A stretch of DNA of 18,116 nucleotides from Bacteroidia bacterium (GCA_022425465.1 JAKMFK010000102.1:1-18116), one strand, 5' to 3'; positions 1 to 6,363 are shown, counted from the first letter of the stretch. Numbers and translations: made by a program. The notes: generated from the sequence alone by a model not told the origin.

Positions 1-2
1 TT

Positions 3-146
3 CGATGTATTGACTTAAATACCAAAGAAGAACTTGGTCGAATAGAAACGGGTGTAGAAGGAATGACTGGACTGGCAGTATATGATAATCAACTTTACTT
101 CGTTTCCTACGCTACCAATTCTCTGTATAAAATAGAAGCAAAGTAA
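3..146 (+). CDS. C-terminal end of a propeller-like protein (5' part outside window)
   Basis: An open frame enters from the left edge and ends at TAA 144-146, giving 47 residues. The pattern GLAVYDNQLYFVSY followed by NSLYKIEAK resembles the last blade of a beta-propeller of the NHL/SMP-30/YncE kind, in which hydrophobic strands alternate with D-N-x-L-Y-F turns. The start, any signal peptide and most of the protein are missing, so no function can be given. The frame stays open beyond its stop into the T9SS-like remnant at 147-266, so a longer gene interrupted by a nonsense codon is possible. Confidence 0.5.
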   Translation, partial: RCIDLNTKEELGRIETGVEGMTGLAVYDNQLYFVSYATNSLYKIEAK

Positions 147-266
147 GAGTATTTCAAACCTGCAAGAGAGTATAAATTAAATTACGATTTATCATCGGGG
201 TATTATCGAGTTCATGTTAATGCAGATACGGAACATTTTATAAAAAAATTACTTATAAATAACTGA
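147..266 (+). pseudogene. Remnant resembling a T9SS type A C-terminal sorting tail
   Basis: In the same frame as the preceding fragment and directly after its TAA, 39 codons run to TGA 264-266. The segment around DLSSGYYRVHVN, followed by HFIKKLLINN, resembles the last strands of the Bacteroidota type IX secretion sorting domain, whose usual pattern is a D-L-x-x-G-x-Y-x-V-x-V strand, a turn, then a K-K-hydrophobic end. Only about the final half of a normal ~80-residue domain is present and there is no start codon, so it cannot be a gene by itself. It is either a stop-interrupted extension of the upstream protein or a deletion-joined piece of another one. The family match is made by eye. Confidence 0.4.
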
Positions 267-598
267 AAAAAATTATATCCATATTATTAATTCTAACACT
301 TTTCTTGTCTGAGACAGGAGTGTCATTCGCAATGCATTTTTGCGGAGATAAGCTAGTGTCTGCCCAATTAAATATGGGTCAAGACAATGGTGGTTGTGAT
401 ATGGATAACAGTGATTGCGAATCTACAAATAGTACGGATAGACGACAAAACAGATATTCACCAGAAGTATTAGGAACAACCCAAAACCCAATATTCCCAG
501 AGATTTATGCACCAACTGATGGCTTTGTTTTTACCGTAGGTATAAATATTAAACCCTTTGGAAGAGAAGAGTGTGATGATGAGTGTCACAAGGACTAA
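263..598 (+). CDS. Small secreted HYC_CC_PP-like protein, probably chimeric
   Basis: The open frame begins directly after an in-frame TAA at 260-262 with CTG AAA AAA. From there it encodes a good signal peptide (KKIISILLILTLFL...) and then the HFCG motif and L-x-S-x-x-L pattern of the HYC_CC_PP family, followed by a cysteine pair (GGCDMDNSDC). The later CC and PP part of the family is missing. The C-terminal third instead contains NPIFPEIYAPTDGFVFTVGI, which resembles the last strand of a TonB-dependent receptor, then a Cys/Asp-rich tail. Such receptors are frequent neighbours of HYC_CC_PP genes, so an internal deletion fusing the two is my inference. There is no ATG: CTG 263 would keep the signal peptide, whereas TTG 305 would remove it. 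The original start may therefore be lost and the gene inactive. Confidence 0.5.
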   Translation: MKKIISILLILTLFLSETGVSFAMHFCGDKLVSAQLNMGQDNGGCDMDNSDCESTNSTDRRQNRYSPEVLGTTQNPIFPEIYAPTDGFVFTVGINIKPFGREECDDECHKD

Positions 599-610
599 AT
601 TAATTTTACT

Positions 611-1222
611 ATGTACTTATTTATATTTTTTATCGCTTATTCTCTCTTAGTATTTGTTCTAAGGTCATTTTTACTTTGGAAGAAAACCAAAGTCAATCCA
701 CTTACCTTTAACAAAGGTGATGATGCTCACGGCTACAATGGAAAAGTTTTTGGCATTATTTCTATTATTGAGTTAATAGTAGTATCTATTTATGCCTTTA
801 TTCCAAATTGGCACAAGTTTTTATTGCCGTTTTGGTATTTAGAAAATGACACCTTGGTTTATATAGGTTGGGCATTACTAATCCTATCCTTACTATTTGT
901 ATGGTTTGCTCAGTCCAATATGAGGGAATCTTGGCGTATCGGTATAGATGAAGAGAATAAGACAGAGTTGGTAACCAATGGTTTTTTTGCTATTTCTCGT
1001 AATCCTATTTTCTTAGGTATTATGATTGCCAACATTGGGTTATTCTTAGTTCTTCCCAATGCTTTTACCTTACTAATTATAGCACTTTCCACCGTTAGCA
1101 TTAATACACAGATTAGACTTGAAGAAGAATTTCTTGTAAAGGAATTTGGAGAAAAATATACTGAGTACAAGCAAAGCGTTAATAGATGGATAACCTTTAA
1201 AAGTGTAAGTAATGATAAATAA
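611..1222 (+). CDS. Isoprenylcysteine carboxyl methyltransferase (ICMT/PEMT)-family membrane protein
   Basis: This 203-residue protein has about five membrane helices, near residues 1-22, 45-66, 80-99 and a C-terminal pair around 133-165. The family's SAM- and lipid-binding signature is at the C-terminus: G-F-F-x-I-S-R-N-P-I-F-L-G, then L-E-E-E-F-L-x-x-E-F-G-E-K-Y-x-x-Y and a final V-x-R-W. Members methylate membrane lipids or small isoprenoid/thiol substrates; the substrate here is unknown. In Bacteroidota this family often accompanies metal-resistance genes, which fits the truncated ATPase that follows with an 11-bp overlap (1212-1222). It appears complete. Its ATG follows the preceding stop by 12 nt with no clear Shine-Dalgarno sequence. 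Confidence 0.75.
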   Translation: MYLFIFFIAYSLLVFVLRSFLLWKKTKVNPLTFNKGDDAHGYNGKVFGIISIIELIVVSIYAFIPNWHKFLLPFWYLENDTLVYIGWALLILSLLFVWFAQSNMRESWRIGIDEENKTELVTNGFFAISRNPIFLGIMIANIGLFLVLPNAFTLLIIALSTVSINTQIRLEEEFLVKEFGEKYTEYKQSVNRWITFKSVSNDK

Positions 1223-1610
1223 GAATCATACCCATATCTATAACGACAGTGGCAAGCAAATATGTTGTTCGCTTGAAGAAAAAATAGATAGAAAGTCACC
1301 ACCGCCATCGGTACACTCAGATGATGATGGTCATAATCATAGCCACGACCATTACTACGGAAATGAAAGCAATTGGAAGGTCTATTTACCTGCCATTGTC
1401 AGCTTCATTTTACTCATTTCTGGTATTGCCCTAGACTATTTTGATATAGCTTTCTTTAAAGGGTGGATCAGGATATTATGGTTTGGAGTTGCATATATTC
1501 CTGTTGGGTTACCTGTGTTCAAAGAAGCATTTGAATCACTACGCAAAGGTCAAATATTTACAGAGTTTTTCTTGATGGGGATATTACCTCCGTTGATTAC
1601 AATGGGATGA
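1212..1610 (+). pseudogene. Truncated heavy-metal (Zn/Cd/Co-type) P-type ATPase, N-terminal fragment
   Basis: The first 43 residues are metal-ligand rich (HTH, ICCSLEE, then GHNHSHDHYY), replacing a classical HMA domain. Two membrane helices follow (WKVYLPAIVSFILLISGIAL; RILWFGVAYIPVGLPVFKEA) and then the P1B-ATPase hallmark GQIFTEFFLMGI. In intact pumps this leads into further helices and the actuator, phosphorylation (DKTGT) and nucleotide domains. Here the sequence departs after ILE at 1581-1583 and ends eight codons later, giving 132 residues against roughly 650 normally. All catalytic parts are absent, so it cannot pump metal. The gene overlaps the end of the ICMT-like gene by 11 bp, so the pair was once translationally linked. 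The lost 3' part is replaced directly by the tail of a serine recombinase. Confidence 0.75.
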
Positions 1611-1963
1611 AGTCCAGAATTGAGTCTGAGATTAGTGAAAAAAAGGATCAACTATCAAATTTGAAGTCTGTAAAGAGTCCTTTTAAGGTGTATCTCAATA
1701 AAACTCTTCCAATGATTGAAAACCTAAGCCAGTATTGGGATGAGGCGGATGGTGAGACTAAAAGGAAAATTCTTGGTTGCATCTTTAAGGAAAACTTCGA
1801 AAATTTTGATTTTGAGAGTTGCAACCAGATATTCACTCCAGAGATTGAATCTATTCTGTTGGCCAGCAAGGTTTTGAGAAATGATGTAAATAAAAAGGAG
1901 GTCAAAAATGACCTCCTGTCTATAATGGCGCCCTCACCTGGACTCGAACCAGGGACCTATTGA
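1568..1963 (+). pseudogene. C-terminal fragment of a large serine recombinase, reading into tRNA-Asn
   Basis: In the frame of the ATG at 1607, extended back to about 1568, the translation reads FLDGDITSVDYNGMKSRIE, then a charged helix (SEISEKKDQLSNLK) and LSQYWDEADGETKRKILGCIF. This matches the C-terminal coiled-coil and tail of Bacteroidota large serine recombinases of the Recombinase/zinc-ribbon type; ADGxTKRKILGCIF and LLASKVLR are typical. The catalytic resolvase domain and DNA-binding core are missing, so it is inactive. The last residues (EVKNDLL then APSPGLEPGTY) are encoded by the tRNA terminator and by the 3' half of the minus-strand tRNA gene. The stop TGA 1961-1963 lies inside the tRNA. 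The natural C-terminus was therefore probably shaped by insertion beside the tRNA. Confidence 0.7.
1888..1917 (-). terminator. Intrinsic terminator of tRNA-Asn
   Basis: A perfect 8-bp stem, AGGAGGTC at 1896-1903 and GACCTCCT at 1910-1917, encloses a 6-nt loop. Read on the minus strand it is followed by TTTTTATTT, the form of a rho-independent terminator. It begins 8 nt after the CCA end of the tRNA. On the plus strand there is no T-run, so it acts only for the tRNA. The recombinase fragment uses the same bases as codons. Confidence 0.8.
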
Positions 1964-2002
1964 TTAACAGTCAACCGCTCTAACCAGCTGAGCTATGAAG
2001 GC
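1926..2002 (-). tRNA. tRNA-Asn (anticodon GUU)
   Basis: The minus strand folds into a full cloverleaf of 77 nt. The acceptor stem is GCCTTCA with TGAGGGC (one G-T pair), the D arm contains AGCTGGTTA, and the anticodon loop CTGTTAA carries GTT. The T arm is CCTGG TTCGAGT CCAGG, the discriminator base is G, and CCA is encoded. It is followed by an intrinsic terminator and preceded by a possible -7 box at 2045-2052. The gene borders the decayed recombinase-carrying island, consistent with use of tRNA 3' ends as landing sites. Confidence 0.95.
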
Positions 2003-2044
2003 ATTTTGCTTTTTCGATAAAAACTATCTTTTTAAAAGCGTGTG

Positions 2045-2052
2045 CAAAAATA
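2045..2052 (-). promoter_or_regulatory. Candidate -7 box for tRNA-Asn
   Basis: The minus strand reads TATTTTTG, an exact TAnnTTTG match, 42 nt upstream of the mature tRNA 5' end. This implies a leader of about 35-40 nt to be trimmed by RNase P. No clear -33 TTTG lies at the expected distance. Confidence 0.45.
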
Positions 2053-2067
2053 GATTTTTACTTTAAA

Positions 2068-2097
2068 CGAAAAATAATTTTCACAAATTATTTTGCG
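2068..2097 (-). terminator. AT-rich perfect hairpin at the end of the hydratase/decarboxylase gene
   Basis: AAAATAATTT (2071-2080) and AAATTATTTT (2085-2094) form a perfect 10-bp inverted repeat with a 4-nt loop. The stem can extend by CG/CG after one mismatch (2068-2097). It overlaps the TAA stop at 2088-2090 of the minus-strand gene. It may act as a weak terminator or an mRNA 3'-end stabiliser. The all-AT stem and lack of a long U-run make termination efficiency doubtful. Confidence 0.4.
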
Positions 2098-2849
2098 AGA
2101 ATTGAGCAACTTCCAATACCATCTACTTTGGCTGTAATTTTTTTACCAGACTCCACAAAAACCGCCGGAGTAGCTGCTCCTGCTAAAAGGATGTTACCTG
2201 CAGAAAAGGGTTGATTGTATTTGGCTGCCAAACGAGAAGCATTGCAAATTGAGCGTAATGGATTGTCAAGTATGGCATTGCTTGTGTCTTCTTCTCTAAT
2301 TTCTTTATCAAACAAAAGGGACATCGATCGATTGGTCAACGATTCAGGTAAGGGTTGCCATGCACCAATTACAAAACCAGAAGAAGAACAATTATCAGCA
2401 ATCACATCTTCAAGTGAAAATTTAAAATTAGCAAAGCGTGAATCAATAATCTCAATAGCTGGAGCACATGCTGAAATATATTCGGGAATTTCTTCAAGTG
2501 AAATTTCACGATTCAGGTCTTTTTTGAGTAAAAAAGCAATCTCAGGCTCGGCTCTAGGATGAATAAATTGATTTATAGGCAGTGTTTCTCCATTTTTTAG
2601 CCACATTGAGTCTGTGAGTCGTCCCCATATCATGTCGTGAACACCCATTTGCTCCATTTTGGCGTATGATGTGAACCCTAATTTCAAACCAACAAATTTT
2701 TCGCCTCGAGCATATCTTTCCTCCATCGACAGTTTCTGAATTTCGTATGCATCCTCTTCTGTAAAATCAATTTGATTACTAATTTGGGCTATGGGTTCAG
2801 CCCTAAATGCGGCATCGTCAAGTGATTTTGCAATTTCTAATTTGTTCAT
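2088..2849 (-). CDS. 2-keto-4-pentenoate hydratase / 4-oxalocrotonate decarboxylase family enzyme
   Basis: This 253-residue cytosolic protein belongs to the fumarylacetoacetase-like hydratase/decarboxylase family (MhpD, DmpE, DmpH). The conserved Mg2+-site acidic residues are visible as HPRAEPEIAF (Glu101, Glu103) and AIEIIDSRF (Glu133). The substrate segment GLKLGFTSYAKMEQMGV holds Lys56. The G-F-T-S-x-A-K-M-x-Q-M-G-V form favours 2-oxo-3-hexenedioate (4-oxalocrotonate) decarboxylase, which acts in catechol meta-cleavage and in the 2-aminomuconate branch of kynurenine/tryptophan breakdown; hydratase activity remains possible. It is full length. It stands alone here, transcribed away from the PfkB kinase gene. 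The ATG at 2849 lies only 6 nt after a TATTTTCG element, so the mRNA may be leaderless. Confidence 0.8.
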   Translation of the reverse strand: MNKLEIAKSLDDAAFRAEPIAQISNQIDFTEEDAYEIQKLSMEERYARGEKFVGLKLGFTSYAKMEQMGVHDMIWGRLTDSMWLKNGETLPINQFIHPRAEPEIAFLLKKDLNREISLEEIPEYISACAPAIEIIDSRFANFKFSLEDVIADNCSSSGFVIGAWQPLPESLTNRSMSLLFDKEIREEDTSNAILDNPLRSICNASRLAAKYNQPFSAGNILLAGAATPAVFVESGKKITAKVDGIGSCSILAK

Positions 2850-2855
2850 TTGATG

Positions 2856-2863
2856 CGAAAATA
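2856..2863 (-). promoter_or_regulatory. Variant -7 box (TATTTTCG) for the hydratase/decarboxylase gene
   Basis: TATTTTCG differs from TAnnTTTG at one base and ends 6 nt before the ATG at 2849. The same TATTTTCGCAT string occurs upstream of the DUF4175 gene (10427-10434), which supports a promoter role. Transcription would start at or next to the start codon. Confidence 0.4.
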
Positions 2864-2950
2864 ATCAATGGTGATAACATGAATAAATCTCATTGTGAGT
2901 TATGGGGTATAAATACAATTATAGTAATCGTGTTATGATAATATTCGGAC

Positions 2951-2958
2951 TAAATTTG
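2951..2958 (+). promoter_or_regulatory. -7 box for the pfkB-like/recJ operon, leaderless arrangement
   Basis: TAAATTTG is an exact TAnnTTTG match. It ends 5 nt before the ATG at 2964, so the predicted transcription start falls on the initiation codon. No obvious TTTG -33 element is present 17-21 nt upstream. Confidence 0.6.
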
Positions 2959-2963
2959 CACGC

Positions 2964-3884
2964 ATGAGTTTACTAGTGATCGGTAGTGTTGCATTTGATG
3001 CAATTGAGACACCATTTGGTAAGACAGATAAAATAATTGGAGGTGCTGCCACATATATTTCATTGAGTAGTAGTTATCTGGAAGATAACATCAATCTAGT
3101 TGCTGTTGTTGGTGGAGATTTTCCAAAAGCGGATATCCAATTATTGGAATCGCATGGTATTGATACCGAAGGTTTACAGATTAAGGAAGATGAAAAATCA
3201 TTTTTTTGGAGTGGAAAATATCATAATGACATGAATAGCCGTGATACGTTGATTACGGAGTTGAATGTACTTGAAAATTTTGATCCGATCATTCCAAGCT
3301 CATATCAAAACTCAGATTATGTGATGTTGGGAAACCTTTCTCCAGATGTGCAACGTACAGTTATTGAAAGAATGGAGAATAAGCCTAAATTAATTGCGAT
3401 GGATACTATGAATTTTTGGATGGATATTGCCCAAGAATCATTAGATCAAACCATCGCAATGGTTGATGTTTTAATTATTAATGACGAAGAAGCTCGACAA
3501 CTTAGCGGTGAATATGCACTCGTTAAAGCGGCAAAAAAAATTATGGCAATGGGACCTCGTTTTTTAATCATAAAAAAGGGAGAACATGGGGCTTTATTAT
3601 TTGATTCAGAGTCGGTTTATTTCTGCCCTGCTTTACCTTTAGAAGAGGTGTTCGATCCAACAGGAGCTGGGGATACGTTTGCAGGAGGTTTCATCGGTTA
3701 TCTTGCGTCTACCGATGATATTTCATTTGATAATATGAAGAGAGCGGTTATTTATGGGAGTGCAATGGCTAGTTTTTGTGTTGAAAAATTTGGAACAGAA
3801 CGTTTAGTTAATCTGGGTAAGTCTGAAATTAATTCTCGTGTTCAACAATTTATTGATTTAAGTCAAGTTCAGATTTCGATATAA
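2964..3884 (+). CDS. PfkB-family (ribokinase-like) carbohydrate kinase
   Basis: This is a 306-residue cytosolic kinase. The N-terminal strand LLVIGSVAFDAIETPFG and the glycine pair in KIIGGAATY (about residues 27-35) form the sugar-binding side. The C-terminal signature EEVFDPTGAGDTFAGGFIGY holds the GAGD anion hole and the catalytic Asp. The family phosphorylates sugars or nucleosides with ATP; the substrate cannot be read from the motifs. It is full length. Its stop is 2 nt before recJ, so the two are co-transcribed and probably translationally coupled. The promoter box abuts the ATG, giving a probable leaderless transcript. Confidence 0.85.
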   Translation: MSLLVIGSVAFDAIETPFGKTDKIIGGAATYISLSSSYLEDNINLVAVVGGDFPKADIQLLESHGIDTEGLQIKEDEKSFFWSGKYHNDMNSRDTLITELNVLENFDPIIPSSYQNSDYVMLGNLSPDVQRTVIERMENKPKLIAMDTMNFWMDIAQESLDQTIAMVDVLIINDEEARQLSGEYALVKAAKKIMAMGPRFLIIKKGEHGALLFDSESVYFCPALPLEEVFDPTGAGDTFAGGFIGYLASTDDISFDNMKRAVIYGSAMASFCVEKFGTERLVNLGKSEINSRVQQFIDLSQVQISI

Positions 3885-3886
3885 CC

Positions 3887-5605
3887 ATGTCAAAGGCTAT
3901 TTGGAAATCTAAAAATGAACCTGATCTTTCACTCGTTGAAAATTTAAAATCAGCATTAAACGCACCGGATATTATTGCAAGGATGCTTGTTCAAAGAGGG
4001 ATTGATACGGTTGATAAGGTTAATGCATATTTTAATCCACGTGTAGAGGATTTACACGATCCTTTTTTGATGAAAGATATGGACAAAGCAATTGAACGCG
4101 TCCAACTTGCTCAAGAAAAAAAAGAAGGAGTTTTAATTTATGGAGATTATGATGTTGATGGAACAACTTCTGTTGCTTTGGTATATTCTTTTTTTAAGGA
4201 TAAGTTTGATAAAATTGATTTTTATATTCCAGATCGTTACAAGGAAGGCTATGGAATTAGCACTCAAGGGATTGATTATGCAAAAAATGCAGGGTTATCG
4301 TTAATAATTGCTCTAGACTGTGGCATTCGGTCTATAGATAAGGTGGAATACGCAAAGTCTTTGGGCATTGACTTTATAATTTGTGATCATCATTTGCCCG
4401 GTGATTCTATTCCCAATGCTGCTGCGGTATTGGATCCCAAGCAAGAAGATTGTGATTATCCATTCAAAGAACTTGCTGGTTGTGGAATTGGCTTGAAGCT
4501 AGCCCAGGCATATGCTCAAGTATGTGATTTGGACGAACGATCCTATTTACAGTATTTAGATTATGCAACTCTTAGCATAGCTAGTGATATTGTTCCAATT
4601 GAAGACGAAAACCGGGTAATTGCTCATTTTGGTTTAAAAATCATTAATCAACAACCCAGAACTGGGCTCAAACAACTTATAAAACTTGCAGTAAATAAAG
4701 AGCAATTATCAATAGGTGATTTGGTGTTTTACATTGGTCCTCGAATTAATGCTGCTGGGCGAATGAAGGATGCAAAAACAGCAGTAAAAATGCTAATTGC
4801 TGAAGATGAGGCCACAGCTGATCGTTTTGTTTCTGAATTGCAGACTCAAAATGAGGAACGTAGGTTGGTTGATCAGCAAATAACAAAAGATTTAAAGGGA
4901 ATTGTTGAACAACACCCCAGCTTATTAAATCGTAAAACCCTTGTATTCTACCAAGAAAATTGGCACAAGGGCGTTGTTGGGATTGCAGCAAGCAGGGCAA
5001 TAGAATTATACTACAGACCAACGATTATACTCACCAAAGGTTCAGACAACATACTGGTTGGAAGTGCTCGGAGTGTTCGCGGTTTTGATGTTCATGCTGC
5101 TTTAGAAAAGTGTAGTGAACACCTTATTCAATTTGGAGGGCATATGTATGCTGCTGGTATGACTTTAAAATCAGAAAACCTTGAGGCTTTTAGAGAAACA
5201 TTTGAGTCAGTTGGAGCGGAAATACTGACAGAAGAATTGCTAACCCCAAAAGTGTATTATGATGCAGAATTAGATGTCAATGATGTTAATCACCGATTCT
5301 ATTCAATTATAAATAAAATGGCTCCTTTTGGTCCAGCGAATATGACGCCTGTTTTTTATGCAAAGGGATTAAAAGATGACGGTACAGGAAAAGTGATAGG
5401 AAAGACGGCTGAGCATTTAAAACTAAATATAAAGCGACCATCAGGTTCTATACCCGCATTGGCTTTTGGAATGGCAGACCGATTTTCAACCATAAAAAAA
5501 GCAGACTCTTTTGAAGCCTGCTTTCAGGTTAATGAAAATATTTTTCGGGGTAGTCGAACGCTTCAACTTGTGTTGAAGGATATTCGATTTACCAACGATG
5601 TCTGA
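3887..5605 (+). CDS. recJ: Single-stranded-DNA-specific exonuclease RecJ
   Basis: This is a 572-residue DHH-family 5'-3' ssDNA exonuclease of recombination and mismatch/base-excision repair. Metal-binding motifs are in order: GDYDVDGTTS (86-95), ALDCG (142-146), ICDHHLPG (165-172) and IASDIVP (231-237). GPRINAAGRM follows, and then the DHHA1 motif FGGHMYAAGM near 415-424. The last ~120 residues form the OB-fold. The length is normal for Bacteroidota RecJ. It sits 2 nt after the sugar kinase gene. Its last 17 bp (5589-5605) overlap the end of the convergent outer-membrane gene. Confidence 0.95.
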   Translation: MSKAIWKSKNEPDLSLVENLKSALNAPDIIARMLVQRGIDTVDKVNAYFNPRVEDLHDPFLMKDMDKAIERVQLAQEKKEGVLIYGDYDVDGTTSVALVYSFFKDKFDKIDFYIPDRYKEGYGISTQGIDYAKNAGLSLIIALDCGIRSIDKVEYAKSLGIDFIICDHHLPGDSIPNAAAVLDPKQEDCDYPFKELAGCGIGLKLAQAYAQVCDLDERSYLQYLDYATLSIASDIVPIEDENRVIAHFGLKIINQQPRTGLKQLIKLAVNKEQLSIGDLVFYIGPRINAAGRMKDAKTAVKMLIAEDEATADRFVSELQTQNEERRLVDQQITKDLKGIVEQHPSLLNRKTLVFYQENWHKGVVGIAASRAIELYYRPTIILTKGSDNILVGSARSVRGFDVHAALEKCSEHLIQFGGHMYAAGMTLKSENLEAFRETFESVGAEILTEELLTPKVYYDAELDVNDVNHRFYSIINKMAPFGPANMTPVFYAKGLKDDGTGKVIGKTAEHLKLNIKRPSGSIPALAFGMADRFSTIKKADSFEACFQVNENIFRGSRTLQLVLKDIRFTNDV

Positions 5606-6284
5606 TGTGTTTTCTTTTAGTAAGACTAAAATCCAAAGCGAGGTATCCAACCATGGATAGGTTGGTTGCAGAGCCTAACCGAGAATCTTTGTAGATATCA
5701 AGCAAACCATAGTTAGCTCTTGTCCCCAATATTAGTCTGTTTTTTCCTTCACGGATGCTAAAGTTTACTCCAAGACCAGCAGTGAATCCAACATCGATGG
5801 TGTTTGCCTCTTGGTTTGCTTCAGATATTGGATCATCTGAACCTGCATAGTTGGATACGATCGTCTGATCAACGTAGATATCTAAAGCTGTTCCATACGA
5901 AAAGTTTGGACCGCCTTCAACAAACCAATAACTTGATGGTTGTCCCACTCTGTAGGGAACTAATTCGTCTTTCTTAAATGGAATCATATACTGAACAGTA
6001 AGTGGTACTTGTATATAGGTTCCTCCACCTGCAAAATATTCATTATCATTTTGTAAGTATTCAATTGAACGAATATCAAATAAGACATCTCCTTCAGCTA
6101 TAAGTCTTTTGGTTAGTTGGTGTTTGTATCCGAGACCAGATAAAATTGCTGTTCCACCTTTAGCTCCGTCACTTCCACTAGCTAAGGCAAGTCCTCCTCC
6201 AACTTTTAAATTTAGCCACATTTGTGCATTGGTACTCAAATTCATTGCTAGAATGATAGATAGCGATATAAGAATTTTTTTCAT
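5589..6284 (-). CDS. Outer-membrane beta-barrel protein (PorT/OMP_b-brl-like)
   Basis: This 231-residue protein starts with a clear Sec signal peptide (MKKILISLSIILAMNLSTNA, cleavage before Gln21). The mature part is a series of short amphipathic strands with glycine-rich turns, for example KVGGGLALASGSDG, GLGYKHQLTKRL, SFSYG-type aromatic turns and GFTAGLGVNFSI. This is typical of the eight-stranded outer-membrane beta-barrel domain widespread in Bacteroidota (PF13568-like). No ligand can be inferred. The C-terminal KRKHIRHRW extends past the last strand and is encoded by bases shared with the end of recJ, so the terminus may have drifted. The promoter box is at 6306-6313, divergent from lptB. 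Confidence 0.75.
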   Translation of the reverse strand: MKKILISLSIILAMNLSTNAQMWLNLKVGGGLALASGSDGAKGGTAILSGLGYKHQLTKRLIAEGDVLFDIRSIEYLQNDNEYFAGGGTYIQVPLTVQYMIPFKKDELVPYRVGQPSSYWFVEGGPNFSYGTALDIYVDQTIVSNYAGSDDPISEANQEANTIDVGFTAGLGVNFSIREGKNRLILGTRANYGLLDIYKDSRLGSATNLSMVGYLALDFSLTKRKHIRHRW

Positions 6285-6305
6285 CGTTTATTTATTTAAG
6301 TTTGA

Positions 6306-6313
6306 CAAATATA
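6306..6313 (-). promoter_or_regulatory. -7 box for the outer-membrane beta-barrel gene
   Basis: The minus strand reads TATATTTG, an exact TAnnTTTG match, 21 nt upstream of the ATG at 6284. A 5' leader of about 15 nt is expected. The divergent lptB box lies 34 nt away. Confidence 0.55.
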
Positions 6314-6347
6314 CTTTAAAACCAATATTTGTTATTCATTAGTATGC

Positions 6348-6355
6348 TACTTTTG
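6348..6355 (+). promoter_or_regulatory. -7 box for lptB, near-leaderless
   Basis: TACTTTTG is an exact TAnnTTTG match ending 8 nt before the ATG at 6364, leaving a leader of only a few nt. A TTTG at 6328-6331, 16 nt upstream, could be the -33 element at slightly short spacing. Confidence 0.6.
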
Positions 6356-6363
6356 AATTAGTT

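Larger units (their letters stand above)
1..1963. other. Decayed accessory (metal-resistance/recombinase) island abutting tRNA-Asn
   Basis: Five of the six reading frames in this stretch are incomplete, chimeric or run past their natural end: a propeller-like C-terminus, a T9SS-like tail, a chimeric HYC_CC_PP-like frame, an N-terminal P-type ATPase fragment and a C-terminal serine recombinase fragment. Only the ICMT-like gene appears whole. HYC_CC_PP proteins, ICMT-like methyltransferases and Zn/Cd-type ATPases are common cargo of Bacteroidota metal-resistance islands, and large serine recombinases mobilise such elements. The right edge coincides with the terminator and 3' end of tRNA-Asn. 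That this was one element reduced by successive deletions is inference; the left edge lies outside the window. Confidence 0.45.

Noticed and set aside
910..1308. 132-residue open frame on the minus strand
   Set aside because: It is antisense to the ICMT-like and ATPase genes, has no family motifs, and its composition is that of a complement of membrane-protein codons.
1607..1963. A stand-alone 118-residue gene starting at ATG 1607
   Set aside because: Recombinase-like sequence continues in frame upstream of this ATG. The Met is internal to a fragment, and the 3' end runs into a tRNA.
2003..2040. Imperfect hairpin (GCTTTT...AAAAGC) between the tRNA and its -7 box
   Set aside because: The stem is short and interrupted, and it is more simply the processed tRNA leader.
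4746..5021. 91-residue minus-strand frame inside recJ
   Set aside because: It lies entirely within recJ's conserved coding region and shows no recognisable motifs.
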